Shown one piece after another: positions 44,489-53,552 of a stretch of DNA of 64,000 nucleotides. The stretch's first letter is position 1. Each line of letters begins with the position of its first letter. Made by a program: the position numbers and the translations under genes. The stretch is from Chromatiaceae bacterium (GTDB lineage Bacteria; Pseudomonadota; Gammaproteobacteria; Chromatiales; Chromatiaceae). The notes beneath the pieces are model-generated. The model saw only the letters and a program-made list of their open reading frames with translations. It had not been told where the DNA came from and searched no databases. The stretch covers positions 310,001 to 374,000 of the forward strand of contig JACKMT010000003.1 in the NCBI GenBank assembly GCA_024235255.1, read 5' to 3'.

Positions 44489-45466
44489 TCATCGTTGCAG
44501 GAAAGCTGGTGTAGGGCTGTTGACCGGAGGGCGTCCTGCTGCCTGGATCAACGCCTGCTTGAGCTCTTCGGCTCCCTGGGGACGCAGTAGTGGATCGACC
44601 TCCATGGCCCAATCGATAATCTCCAGCAGGTACTTCGGATAGTGCCGTCTGAACTGTTTGACGGCGGGTTGCATTTTGTCTTTGGCATGGCGTTCGATCG
44701 CCGACGGCGGGGCCTTCCCCTCAATACAGGCGCGCATGCTTGCGCCAATGGCATAGATGTCGCTCCAGGGTCCCACGTAACCCGTTGCATAGTATTGCTC
44801 CACCGGCGAAAAACCCGGTGTGACCACCTGGGTCAGCAGCCCGCTTCTGGTGGTTGCCAATTGATGGATGGCACCAAAATCGAGCAGCAGCGGACTGCCG
44901 CCGGAGCGCAGATGGATGTTGCTGGGTTTGATATCCAGATGTATCTGGTTTTCTGAGTGGACCAGCGTGAGCGCGTCGAGTATCGCTGGGAAAACGGTCA
45001 ACAGCAGGGTTTCGCTCAATTTTCCGTTGTGGCGTTTGATGTAGCTGGCCAGATTTCTCCCCTGTTCGTACTCCATCACCAGGTAGGCGGTGTTGTTGGC
45101 AAGGAAAAATGTGCGTACTTTGACGATATTGGGATGGCGTAGGTGGGCGAGCGCCTTTGCCTCCTGAAAGAAGAGCTTGCGCCCACGTTCGAACTGATCG
45201 GGTGTGATCGAACTGCCGATTTCGACCCGTGCGGAGCCGCTCCGCTGTGCCAGTTTTCTGGGCAGGTACTCTTTAAGTATTACCCGCTCCTGACTATCCT
45301 CATCTTCGGCCAGGTAGATCAGGCTGAACCCACCGCTTCCGACCCGCTTAATGATGGAGTAACAGTCGATCGTGGTGCCCGGTGGCAGGCTTTCTCGGGT
45401 TTCCCGCATAAGCGAATAATTGCCCGGCATAGTGTGCAAGGTTGCGTCGAGCGCATTATGATACAC
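44489..45466 (-). CDS. Serine/threonine protein kinase, Hanks type
   Basis: A protein of up to 325 residues with a eukaryote-type kinase domain: glycine loop [13 protein letters not shown], catalytic lysine in VILKEYLP, catalytic loop [11 protein letters not shown] and metal loop LLDFGAI. The catalytic loop has Leu where HRD kinases have Arg, so it is a non-RD kinase. No membrane helix or sensor domain is present. The start is uncertain: the GTG at 45466 or the ATG at 45430 or 45409, none with a clear ribosome site. Kinases of this type often lie between rph and yicC in related bacteria, usually with a PP2C phosphatase, which is not seen here. Confidence 0.85.
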   Translation of the reverse strand: MYHNALDATLHTMPGNYSLMRETRESLPPGTTIDCYSIIKRVGSGGFSLIYLAEDEDSQERVILKEYLPRKLAQRSGSARVEIGSSITPDQFERGRKLFFQEAKALAHLRHPNIVKVRTFFLANNTAYLVMEYEQGRNLASYIKRHNGKLSETLLLTVFPAILDALTLVHSENQIHLDIKPSNIHLRSGGSPLLLDFGAIHQLATTRSGLLTQVVTPGFSPVEQYYATGYVGPWSDIYAIGASMRACIEGKAPPSAIERHAKDKMQPAVKQFRRHYPKYLLEIIDWAMEVDPLLRPQGAEELKQALIQAAGRPPVNSPTPAFLQR

Positions 45467-45521
45467 AGTTTCGGGCTGAGCACTGCAACCGAGTCTGCAG
45501 AATTCACAGGTACTTCAAGAT

Positions 45522-46388
45522 ATGACTTCAAGTATGACCGCATTTGCGCGTGTTCAAGACATCTCGACAGACGGGGAGCTGACATGGGAGATCAGGTCGG
45601 TCAACCACCGCTTCCTTGAGCTCATGGTGCGTTTGCCTGAAGAGCTGCGTGCGCTGGATCCAATTGTACGTGAGCGCGTAGCGAAGCGGCTGGGGCGCGG
45701 AAAGGTGGATTGTTCACTGCGCTATAAGCCAGCCAGCGACAGCGACGCCGGGGTGAAGGTCAATTTTCGCCTGGCGCAACAGATTATCGATTGCGCCGGC
45801 GAAATCAGCAAGCTGTTGCACGACTCCAGCCCGCTGCGCGCGATGGATATCCTGAGCTGGCCCGGGGTGCTGGAATCCGACGACAAGGATCTGACCCCAT
45901 TGCAGAAACGCGCCAGTGACTGCCTGGAACGGGCATTGTCCAGCCTGGTGGAGACGCGGGAAAGGGAGGGTGCGAAGCTGGCGGAGCTGGTAGCCCAGCG
46001 CTGCGCCTCGCTGCGCCTGGAGGTCGCCAAGGTGATCTCACTGATGCCGGCTATTCTGGAGGCGATGCGCGCGCGTCTGCGCGCCAGATTGAGCGAACTG
46101 GCCGAGGAATTGGATCCGGCGCGGCTGGAGCAGGAGATAGCGCTGCTGGCCCAGAAAATGGATGTTGCTGAGGAGATGGACAGGCTGAACGCCCATATCC
46201 AGGAGGTGGAAACCATACTACAACGCAAGGGAGCGGTCGGGCGGCGCCTGGATTTCCTGATGCAGGAGCTCAACCGGGAGGCAAATACCCTGGCCTCGAA
46301 GTCCAACGATGTCGAGACAACGCGCATCGGCGTGGAGATGAAAGTGCTGATCGAGCAGATGCGCGAACAGATTCAGAATATTGAGTAA
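45522..46388 (+). CDS. yicC: YicC-family protein (endoribonuclease-like)
   Basis: A 288-residue YicC family protein starting MTSSMTAFARV, with SVNHRFLELMVRLPEELR near the N-terminus and the conserved C-terminal segment FLMQELNREANTLASKSND. Family members are reported to act in RNA turnover, and the long central helices are typical. It is normally followed closely by gmk; here about 12.5 kb of defence and glycogen genes lie between, marking an insertion. Confidence 0.93.
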   Translation: MTSSMTAFARVQDISTDGELTWEIRSVNHRFLELMVRLPEELRALDPIVRERVAKRLGRGKVDCSLRYKPASDSDAGVKVNFRLAQQIIDCAGEISKLLHDSSPLRAMDILSWPGVLESDDKDLTPLQKRASDCLERALSSLVETREREGAKLAELVAQRCASLRLEVAKVISLMPAILEAMRARLRARLSELAEELDPARLEQEIALLAQKMDVAEEMDRLNAHIQEVETILQRKGAVGRRLDFLMQELNREANTLASKSNDVETTRIGVEMKVLIEQMREQIQNIE

Positions 46389-46449
46389 TAATCGCTTATC
46401 GCAAGCGGTCGCCCGCAAGAGTGGGATCCTCGGTTCCTGGGGCCGACAA

Positions 46450-46617
46450 TCACAAGCCTCTGAGGTTTTCGATCTCCGGGGCTTTTTCTTTGATCTTCTC
46501 GAAATCCTCCGGCCATAGCTTATTATTATAACCCATCAGCCTTCCCGCCTGGCGGTAGAGTATCTTTTTAGGGGCGGATAAGCAGCCTGCCCACCCGGCA
46601 GTAATTATTATGAGGAT
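46450..46617 (-). CDS. Possible small lipoprotein-like gene lacking a normal start codon
   Basis: An open frame ending at 46450 encodes a hydrophobic stretch ILIIITAGWAGC followed by about 40 polar residues including YRQAGRLMGYNNKLWPEDF. WAGC followed by Leu-Ser looks like a lipobox. The frame opens right at the stop codon of the upstream gene, but only ATA, ATT and ATC codons are available before the hydrophobic part. It may use a rare start, depend on a frameshift, or be a remnant whose start was lost. The residue pattern looks protein-like, hence its inclusion. The region 46389-46607 holds nothing else. Confidence 0.3.
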   Translation of the reverse strand: MLIIITAGWAGCLSAPKKILYRQAGRLMGYNNKLWPEDFEKIKEKAPEIENLRGL

Positions 46618-47075
46618 GGTTTAGCGGGAGCCATGTCGGATGGTGTTGGAGCCTGATCCACCTTCAGTGCCATACCGCGTAATTCGCTATCTTCGGTGTG
46701 GACACGCACCCTTAGAGTGCAGGGTCCAGCAAACTGGATAGGGGAGAAGACCAACATGAATTGTGCCATCAGAACCCGCTCCTTACGTTGCTCTTCGCTT
46801 ATCTCCTCAGCCGAATCGGAGGCGGCCGTCAATTGCTCTTCGTCGAGTGTGATCTCCTGCAAAGTCTCTTCATCCCGCAAGACGCTCAGGTTCAGCACCC
46901 GTAGTGGTTCCTGAGCGGGAGTTACAATTTTTACGAACAGACACAACTTCGGTAAAGTAACAGGAAACACTGGAACGAACAGCACGCCGGAATAGACACC
47001 AATAAACGAGAGTTTTCCGCCCACTTCATGGCGGATATCATCACAAAACAGGGTCTCGATGTGACGGGTGATCAT
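46608..47075 (-). CDS. Conserved protein of unknown function (DUF6941-like)
   Basis: A 155-residue soluble protein with an N-terminal pattern FCDDIRHEVGGKLSFIGVY and LPKLCLFVKI, which resembles a family of unknown function that I believe is DUF6941. It is predicted to be largely beta structure with a long acidic insertion (about 72-98) and a Pro/Ser-rich tail. The start overlaps the XRE antitoxin stop by four bases, so it is the third gene of the toxin-antitoxin unit and could be an accessory factor. No function can be assigned. Confidence 0.65.
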   Translation of the reverse strand: MITRHIETLFCDDIRHEVGGKLSFIGVYSGVLFVPVFPVTLPKLCLFVKIVTPAQEPLRVLNLSVLRDEETLQEITLDEEQLTAASDSAEEISEEQRKERVLMAQFMLVFSPIQFAGPCTLRVRVHTEDSELRGMALKVDQAPTPSDMAPAKPSS

Positions 47076-47560
47076 CTCTGTTTGGCTTGTGCGATGGCTT
47101 CCTGGCGTTTGAGCGCCTGATCCAGTGTATTTAGGTCAATACCCAACGCACTGGATAGCTTGCGGCAGGTCTCGATAGTAAGGTTCTCCGTACCCCGCTC
47201 GATGCGGGCAACGTGTGACTGGCTGGTCACCAGCTCTTCGGCAAGACGAGTCTGAGACCATCCTTTGCGCAGTCGCAATGCGCGTACTGTGTCGCCGTCG
47301 TCGCCATAAAAGGCATCTGCCACCCACTGCCGTCCTTCCTCAAGCGCATTACGGCCCTTGGTATCCTGTTCCCACTCTGCTGCCAACTGGCCGATAGAGG
47401 TGTGTTTTGCAGGAGTCAGCGGCTGGGGCGCGGTGTAGGCTTCAAAGAGGTAGACCGGAGCACGGGTACGACTGGTGGCTGTGCCAGCCTCTCCAAATAC
47501 CTTCTCAAAGCTCCTGGTAGTCGCGGAGGATGCGCTGACTGATGGGGTCGCGCTCTTCAT
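47072..47560 (-). CDS. XRE-family antitoxin/transcriptional regulator
   Basis: A 162-residue protein with a C-terminal helix-turn-helix of the XRE (Cro/C1) type (about 92-145, with LRLRKGWSQTRLAEELVTSQ followed by SHVARIERG). The N-terminal half is variable and may bind the toxin. The ATG at 47560 follows AGGAGGG and lies within the end of the RelE-like toxin gene, giving the toxin-first order of HigBA-like systems. It probably represses its own operon. Confidence 0.85.
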   Translation of the reverse strand: MKSATPSVSASSATTRSFEKVFGEAGTATSRTRAPVYLFEAYTAPQPLTPAKHTSIGQLAAEWEQDTKGRNALEEGRQWVADAFYGDDGDTVRALRLRKGWSQTRLAEELVTSQSHVARIERGTENLTIETCRKLSSALGIDLNTLDQALKRQEAIAQAKQR

Positions 47561-47900
47561 AATCGAAATCCCTCCTGGGCGTAATTGCCAAAATATAGTA
47601 GTGCTGCTTGCTGGGGATGAAGGCATAGATAATCCGGTAACGGAGACCCTTCTTGTCCAGATCCCATACCTTCAGCCGCCAAAGGTCTCGCCCTTTCCGC
47701 CACTGCTTCTGCCATTTGCTGACATGAAATTCCGCCGAACTGTAGGCACCATAATCGTGCTGGGTCAGTCGGTCCAGAAGGTCAGGATCACCTTCCAGCT
47801 GCTCCAGCAGGGCGAGAATCCGGCCCGCTGCCTGGGGCTCGCTGTCCCGCAGAGCCAACAGATCTGCCTTGGCGTTATCATGTACGAAAAGGGCAATCAA
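47505..47900 (-). CDS. RelE/HigB-like toxin
   Basis: A 131-residue protein of the RelE/ParE fold. The typical C-terminal strands are LWRLKVWDLDKKGLRYRIIY and HYYILAITPRRDF, with basic residues suited to mRNA cleavage on the ribosome. The start is taken as TTG at 47900 because no ATG is available and AGGT lies upstream; this is uncertain. It overlaps the antitoxin gene by 56 bases. Confidence 0.82.
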   Translation of the reverse strand: MIALFVHDNAKADLLALRDSEPQAAGRILALLEQLEGDPDLLDRLTQHDYGAYSSAEFHVSKWQKQWRKGRDLWRLKVWDLDKKGLRYRIIYAFIPSKQHYYILAITPRRDFDYEERDPISQRILRDYQEL

Positions 47901-47931
47901 TATATCGACCTAGATATAATTTAGTCAAGAC

Positions 47932-48321
47932 CTATTTCAATCGCAAGGGAATCTCATTCCGCGCGGCAGCTTTGACTGTTCCATTCCCTTCCACCGCTTC
48001 ACAGGTTAACAGAATACCCTTTGTCGCAATAAAACGCCTGGAGAGACTGCAGATATTCTTCTTCTGAATCCCCGGAATATGATGGATACAAAGCTGGATA
48101 AAGTGCAGCAACACCCAGCGGGGAGGGAAGTCAGGATTCTGCAATGGCGGCAAATCCGCAAATTGCAGGAACGCTTCGATCCGCTCCAACGAAAAATCGT
48201 TGCGGTTGTCGAGCCAGACGAACAATACTCCCTCACCAGACTCTGACAATCCTTCCACATCCCACAGCACATGGCCGATAACGGCCTCGTCCTTACACAG
48301 GAGAGCGAGTAGACTGCCCAT
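47932..48321 (-). CDS. Hypothetical protein in the restriction-modification locus
   Basis: A 129-residue protein of no recognised family. It has a moderately hydrophobic N-terminus, a central segment NDFSLERIEAFLQFADLPPL, and a Cys/His-containing part (FIQLCIHHIPG). GGAG lies shortly before the ATG at 48321. It is in line with the genes of the defence block on the same strand and 31 bases ahead of the toxin gene start. Its role may be accessory to either system. Confidence 0.5.
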   Translation of the reverse strand: MGSLLALLCKDEAVIGHVLWDVEGLSESGEGVLFVWLDNRNDFSLERIEAFLQFADLPPLQNPDFPPRWVLLHFIQLCIHHIPGIQKKNICSLSRRFIATKGILLTCEAVEGNGTVKAAARNEIPLRLK

Positions 48322-48351
48322 TCATATTCTCCGGAACTGAAACCCCGCAAC

Positions 48352-48498
48352 TCACCGATGGCGCAGGCGCTGCAATTGCTCCCTGGCCTGCTCATGGTGT
48401 TCATCCGGAAGCGGCATCTGTTTACCGTAAAGGGCCTCCATAGCATTCAAGCAGGCGGGCCACTGCTCACGGATTTGCTGCTCATATTTCGTCTGCAT
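48352..48498 (-). CDS. Small hypothetical protein
   Basis: A 48-residue, highly charged, probably helical protein starting MQTKYEQQIREQWPACLNAM. An upstream start at 48552 is possible but lacks support. It lies between the tiny HsdS-tail-like gene and the 129-residue hypothetical gene, all on the same strand with short gaps, so it is probably co-transcribed with the restriction gene. No function can be suggested. Confidence 0.4.
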   Translation of the reverse strand: MQTKYEQQIREQWPACLNAMEALYGKQMPLPDEHHEQAREQLQRLRHR

Positions 48499-48502
48499 GG
48501 GA

Positions 48503-48598
48503 CTACAATTTTCCCCTGAACGCCCTATCGAGGATGGCAGGGAGCAGTGCATCGAGCAGCAAACCAGCCGATTTATGATCGATCTTAGTGATCGCCAC
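48503..48598 (-). CDS. Very short gene resembling the C-terminal tail of a type I specificity subunit
   Basis: A 31-codon frame starting with GTG at 48598, with GGGAG five bases upstream, and ending at TAG 48503-48505. The product ends LLLDALLPAILDRAFRGKL. This is strikingly like the last helix of type I restriction HsdS subunits, which commonly end in LLPSILDKAFKGEL-type sequences. It starts two bases after the stop codon of the helicase gene. It may be a remnant of a lost hsdS or a genuine mini-subunit. The good ribosome site supports translation. Confidence 0.45.
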   Translation of the reverse strand: MAITKIDHKSAGLLLDALLPAILDRAFRGKL

Positions 48599-48600
48599 CT

Positions 48601-51159
48601 TTACTCCCGCGCCACCACGGTGTCATACAACCCATAGTGAGTCAGCCCCTCGTGGCTTTCAATTCCGGTATAACGAAGCGATGCGTCTTCATAGCGCCGG
48701 AAGGCAAAGACGGCCTGGTTCATCTGTTCAGTGTTGAACACTTTCAAGCGGACAAGCAGGTGAAAATCTTTGACCGTCAATCCGGTTACAGCTAAAAACA
48801 AATCCGGTTCGAGTTTGGTGATGACATCCCGAAGCGTGTTTTCGCGAAAGTCGGTCAGATACATGAACGCCGGAATACGGGTGGCAAATTTAATTAGCTT
48901 CTCTTGAACCAACTTGCGCTTTGACTTGTATTCCTTCTCTTCGGCGGTGAGCTCTTTTTTCTCCTTCGGAGTCAGGTCGCCATCCTTGGCCTTTTTCTTG
49001 AGCTCTTTGACCTTATCGCTCTTGTTGATAATGGTCTCGATGATGTTGTCGCCGAGCGCACGCCAACCCTCGATGCGCTCCACGGCCGCCATCGCCTCCG
49101 GGTTATCCATAATGCGCCGCAGCGTGTCGTTGTCCACGTTTACCAGCAGCGCGGACTCCCACTTGCGCGCCAGCAGCGTGGCCGAGGTGCCTGCCATCGC
49201 GATGTCTAAAATTCCGCCCGCGTCGATCTGCGTCATGTTAGCTCCGTCGTAAGCGAGCACAGGCAGGAACGAGACGAGGTCCTTAACAGCGTTCTCTGGG
49301 TTTGGCTCGTTGGGCGACAGGCCGACCCCGTACTCCGATAGCTGACGCAACGCGCGCGTTGGGGCGAAATCGAATACGAAGCAGACGGGCTTGAGGATCT
49401 CCTCTTCGTTTGGGTTATCACCGTTGGGATTCTTAATCGACCACGGCGACTGCACCCGGAACGCTGCCTGAAAATAGGTTTCAGGCGACTTGAGATTGCG
49501 CAGCATCAGCATGGACGACCACTGGGGCACCGTGATACCTGTGGTGAGCTTGCCGCACGATAGCGTGATGGTCTTGGTATCGAATCCGCTGCCGATAGCC
49601 TTGCGCACGGGCGGCAAGGCTTCCAGACCTATACCCGCCGATGCACCGGCCGCAACGACCACTTCGTAGTCATGCCAAAAGACGTTGTGCTTTTCCGCCA
49701 GCAGATTCCCCATCGCATGGCAGGCGGAGACATTGGGCAGGAACCAGAACGCATGCTGCAAATAGGGCAGAAGACGTACATCCGAGTACGGAAACGGCGG
49801 CCGGGTGCCCATCTTCAGATGCTCGACCGATTTGTGCGCGTAGCTGCCACGGATGATGTCCAGCCACTTCTGCACGTCGCTCTTGTACTTGAACTGCGCC
49901 AGCACGCCCGTGCCTGTCGCGGTGAAAAACTCGTTGAGGTCGAACTCGTCGAACTCGCCGCCACTGGCAAGGGCCAGCAGCTCGTCCGGCATCTGGTAGG
50001 TCAGCAGGCGCATCTGCGGCAGCGCGCCATAGGGGTTGCGCTGGCCAGGATGCGCCGTTGCGAACGCATCGCTGGCGCGCTGCTCATCGGTGTAGGTCCA
50101 GTTAAAAATCTGCTCCTCGATGAACTCGCCCGTGGCCAGCGCCTTGAACGGCGTGCCGGACAGATAGAGGTAGGCTCGGGTCGTGATGGGCAGGAACTCG
50201 ACCTCTTTCTCGGAGAGCACGGCGAGGTCTTCGTTCACGTCCGTAAGCCCCGAGCCGTATTCAATTCGGGCCTCCTTGACGGCATCCTCTTCGCCCTCGA
50301 ACAGCTCATTCGCCGTCTCGCGCCAGGCGCCGAAGTGGTACTCGTCGAACACCACCAGGTCCCAATTCACCGTGTGCAGCCATTCGTTCTTGGCTTTGAT
50401 GTTCCCGGCCCGGTCGCGGCCGAGCAGGTCCTGAAAGGAGCCGAAATAGACGACCGGTTTCCGGCGGTCGATCTGCGTCGGGTCGCTGCCCGATGAGCGC
50501 GAGAGGTATTGCCAGCCGTTGAAGTCTGTGTGGGATTCCAGGTCGGTTTGCCACGCATCCTCTACGGCGGGCTTGAAAGTCACCACCAGCACCCGCTTGG
50601 CGCCCAATTTTCTGGCGAGCTGATAGGCGGTGAAGGTCTTGCCGAAGCGCATCTTCGCATTCCACAGGAAGCGCGGGACTGCGTGCATATCTTCCGCCCA
50701 GCGCGAGAGGAAGTAGGCGTGGGTCGCCTGCACCGCCTCCGCTTGCTCGCGGCGCATCGGGAAGGTTTCGTGATGCGTGCCGGTAAACCGCTGGCCGATG
50801 CGCAGCTCGGCGAGCACGGTTCGCACATCGGCGACCGAGCAACGCACCCATTCCAGTTCAGGCTTCTCGAAACCCTTTTTGACCAACGCCGCGCGCACCT
50901 CGTGATCGGTGAAGATAGCGCCGTCGTCGCTCTCGGCGGATTCGTCCAGCTCGATGGTGTAGTTCTTGATGGCGGCGGTCTTGAGCTGCTCGGCGACCCG
51001 CTGTTTCACGTCGCGGGTGGTTTGGCCAATCTTGAGAAGTCCTTTGTGCGCCTTATCGTCAATGGAGTAGGCGTAGATGCGCGGCCGAGCTTTCGGTTTC
51101 GGCGCAAGAATCTCCTCGATAGTGGGCTTACTCGTCGTCAATTTCGTCAACTCTGGCAT
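48601..51159 (-). CDS. GIY-YIG (T5orf172-type) plus DEAD/helicase restriction protein
   Basis: An 852-residue protein. Residues about 28-105 resemble a T5orf172/GIY-YIG nuclease domain (RIYAYSIDD and LLKIGQTTRDVKQRV). A superfamily 2 helicase follows with Walker A AKMRFGKTFTAYQ (about 168-180), DEYH box FDEYH (271-275), SGTPF, and later motifs including LTTGITVPQW and QAAFRVQSP. The C-terminal 250 residues are helical and highly charged. It should be the translocating and cutting subunit of the adjacent methylases. The ATG at 51159 lies within the end of the second methylase gene. Confidence 0.82.
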   Translation of the reverse strand: MPELTKLTTSKPTIEEILAPKPKARPRIYAYSIDDKAHKGLLKIGQTTRDVKQRVAEQLKTAAIKNYTIELDESAESDDGAIFTDHEVRAALVKKGFEKPELEWVRCSVADVRTVLAELRIGQRFTGTHHETFPMRREQAEAVQATHAYFLSRWAEDMHAVPRFLWNAKMRFGKTFTAYQLARKLGAKRVLVVTFKPAVEDAWQTDLESHTDFNGWQYLSRSSGSDPTQIDRRKPVVYFGSFQDLLGRDRAGNIKAKNEWLHTVNWDLVVFDEYHFGAWRETANELFEGEEDAVKEARIEYGSGLTDVNEDLAVLSEKEVEFLPITTRAYLYLSGTPFKALATGEFIEEQIFNWTYTDEQRASDAFATAHPGQRNPYGALPQMRLLTYQMPDELLALASGGEFDEFDLNEFFTATGTGVLAQFKYKSDVQKWLDIIRGSYAHKSVEHLKMGTRPPFPYSDVRLLPYLQHAFWFLPNVSACHAMGNLLAEKHNVFWHDYEVVVAAGASAGIGLEALPPVRKAIGSGFDTKTITLSCGKLTTGITVPQWSSMLMLRNLKSPETYFQAAFRVQSPWSIKNPNGDNPNEEEILKPVCFVFDFAPTRALRQLSEYGVGLSPNEPNPENAVKDLVSFLPVLAYDGANMTQIDAGGILDIAMAGTSATLLARKWESALLVNVDNDTLRRIMDNPEAMAAVERIEGWRALGDNIIETIINKSDKVKELKKKAKDGDLTPKEKKELTAEEKEYKSKRKLVQEKLIKFATRIPAFMYLTDFRENTLRDVITKLEPDLFLAVTGLTVKDFHLLVRLKVFNTEQMNQAVFAFRRYEDASLRYTGIESHEGLTHYGLYDTVVARE

Positions 51160-52782
51160 CACCCAGCAAGTCAATTCTCAGATCCATAGGGCGAACAACC
51201 TTCTCGATAAACTCAATCTCGCTCTGCGATATGCCGTACTTGGTGTACAGTTCTTTGTCAGTCCATTTCTTGTCCCAAGCCTGTGTCGGAACGAAGGTGT
51301 AAACCTTGCGAGTGGTGTCTTGCGAAGGCTTGTGTAACAGAATCAATAGACGCGTCAGCCGGCAGGTAAGGTAGGACAAAGCGCTTTCAGCCTCGGCCTG
51401 CATGTTAAAGGGGCCGATGCACAAATAGGTTTCAGAGCAAATGCTGCCCGGCTCACCAATGAAAGGCGTGCTGAGGATCCTGTGTGGGTAGGTATCGCGG
51501 TTACCAGTGCCCGGAGCGGCACGACCGATATAAATTTTCCATTTGTCGATGAGTTCGGTACCTGTCTCAACCTCGTCGCGTGCAACGTAGCCTGTCCCCC
51601 CGTTTTGGTAAATCGTCACATCCCCTTTTCGCATCTGTTTACGCCCGCGAAAGAACGTACGAAATCCGAATGGCCGGAGAGAGCTGACAAGTTGGTCGAA
51701 TCTCTTGTTTGCAGATGGCATAAGAGAGCTTGTAGCGTTACTCTCCAGTGTCATCACCTTCTTGAGTATCGACAAACCTTCGTTGAAGCGGATAAAGATG
51801 TCCGCTCCGTTTTCCATGAGCGGGCGTGTGGCAGTGGAAACTGGCCAGTCCTTGAAATGGGTGCTCACACTGCACAAACCTCTGTAGTCGCGATCCCAGA
51901 GAAAGTAACAAACGCCACCCTTGAGTCCTACCCCAGGGAAAACATCCGATGCGCTGAGAAAGTCGTCAATTGAACGCAGGCTATTGTCGGTAAGCATCGA
52001 CTCTCTAAACTCATCCAACCCTTTGCCGCCAGCGAACCAACGGGCCGGAATAATCATCGACAGGTAGCGTGGCTCCAATGCCTTGGCTTTTGCTTAACGA
52101 ACATCTGATAGATCGGCGCCGCACTCGTGCCATAGCCGCCATCGTCCAACTGGTATGGCGGATTCCCGATAATCACGTCGAATTGCATAGCGTCTCCAAA
52201 TAACTCGGCGACCCGAGTTTTGATGTCGTTGGTGTGAATAAACGCATAGGCGTGCGTTTCCAGCTCAGCACCGCGATCCAGGGCGCTCTGGCTTGCCCCG
52301 CAATATGTGCATTTGCCATTGGCCCAGGTGTGCTCTACGCGCTCGAACCAGATATTTCCGTCGTCGCTGTCAAACCCCGTGGCGATCGAGTGCTCGCCTT
52401 TGGCATGCTTCGAGCAATACACGCTGCGCCGCGCCAGCAAGCTGGTGAGGTGGGTGATGCCGATGCCGAATACCTGCTTGGTCAGGATGTGATTTACGCG
52501 CGCTTCGAGGTCTGGAATCTCGACTTCCAGTCCCTTAATCAGGCGGGTGGTGATCTCTCGCAGAAAAATACCCGACTTGGTGCACGGGTCCAGGAACCGC
52601 ACCGAACTGTCAGCCCAGAGGTTCGCACCGCCGTGGTCGGCAGCCCACGCCTCGGCCAGCGTATCCAGCATGCGGTTGGCGAACTCGGGTGGCGTGAACA
52701 CCTCGTCGTTGGAGAGGTTGGCGATACAGGTCAGCACATCCGGGTTGCGCGCGCGCAATGTGAAACCCGCCTGCCCTTTCAT
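51128..52782 (-). pseudogene. Eco57I-type N6-adenine DNA methylase, frameshifted
   Basis: Two frames together encode a methylase of about 551 residues. The 5' part (52782 to 52054) has the motif FTPPEFANRMLDTL, a SAM-binding segment FLDPCTKSGIFL, a CxxC pair (CTYCGA) and catalytic NPPY in DVIIGNPPYQL. The 3' part (from about 52087 to 51128) continues EPRYLSMIIPARWFAGGKGL, typical of the Eco57I family after NPPY. The frames join at an A4 run (minus strand; T4 at 52088-52091). One extra A would restore a continuous protein. This may be a true mutation, phase variation or a sequencing error. If real, modification by this subunit is lost. Confidence 0.78.
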
Positions 52783-53552
52783 GTGGTCTCCTGCGGGGTG
52801 TCGACAAGCAAGGCGGCCAGTTCGTTCGCCGCCATCGGCGGGTAGCTCTTCATAGGCGTGAAGATCTCGTGCTTGCCAAGCTGGGAGAAGAGATCGCCCT
52901 CCGCGCTGAAAGCGGAGGAGTGGGTGAGGATGTCCAGCCGGAAGTCGCGTCGTTGAAACTTGCCTTTGCCGAGATAGCCCCATTCTGCAAAGACGATCGG
53001 CTGTTTTTCGTTTGTGAGCATGGTCAAGGCGTCACCATGCACGAGGTTCTGCGACAGCACGTAGGAAGCGGCCCGGTAGAGGTCATCCGACTCCTCGATT
53101 TTCAGGTAGTCGGCTAGAATCTCCAGCATGTTTGCGCGGCACTCGGCGATGTTGTCCGCCAACAGCTCGATACCGTAGATGCACATCAACGCGAGCAGTG
53201 CGTAGTGCCGCCGCTCGAAGTCCGACTTGCCGTATTTGAGTTCGACAGCGGCGAGCTTGCGCCAGAGGATCTGTACAAGGAAATTGCCGCTCCCGCACGC
53301 CGGCTCCAGGAAGCGGGAGTCAATGCGTTCGGTTTCGCCTTTGATGAGATCAAGCATCGCTTCGACCATCCACGAGGGGGTAAACACCTCGCCGTGGTCG
53401 GCGACCCGTTGTTTTGTTTTCATCAAGCTCTTGGAGCCATTGCGGTCTGGAGCAACATCTTGCGCGGAATCCGGCGCTTGCTGTTTTAACGGCCGGTGAC
53501 GCACGCGAGGAGTGGCGGCACTCTTTCTGTTCGTGTTTTTACTCGTCGCCAT
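52779..53552 (-). CDS. N6-adenine methylase-like subunit without a visible NPPY motif
   Basis: A 257-residue protein with a basic N-terminus, then HGEVFTPSWMVEAMLDLI and the SAM-binding motif FLEPACGSGNFLVQIL (81-96). The region where NPPY is expected reads IVFAEWGYLGKGKFQRRDF, so the catalytic motif is absent. It may therefore bind SAM or DNA and act together with the second methylase, which does carry NPPY. The ATG at 53552 follows AAGGAAAG and was chosen over an upstream frame. Its stop overlaps the next methylase start (ATGA). Confidence 0.75.
   Translation of the reverse strand: MATSKNTNRKSAATPRVRHRPLKQQAPDSAQDVAPDRNGSKSLMKTKQRVADHGEVFTPSWMVEAMLDLIKGETERIDSRFLEPACGSGNFLVQILWRKLAAVELKYGKSDFERRHYALLALMCIYGIELLADNIAECRANMLEILADYLKIEESDDLYRAASYVLSQNLVHGDALTMLTNEKQPIVFAEWGYLGKGKFQRRDFRLDILTHSSAFSAEGDLFSQLGKHEIFTPMKSYPPMAANELAALLVDTPQETT

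Noticed and set aside
52869..53117. Plus-strand frames opposite the methylase genes
   Set aside because: No domain pattern; they mirror well-supported minus-strand genes.
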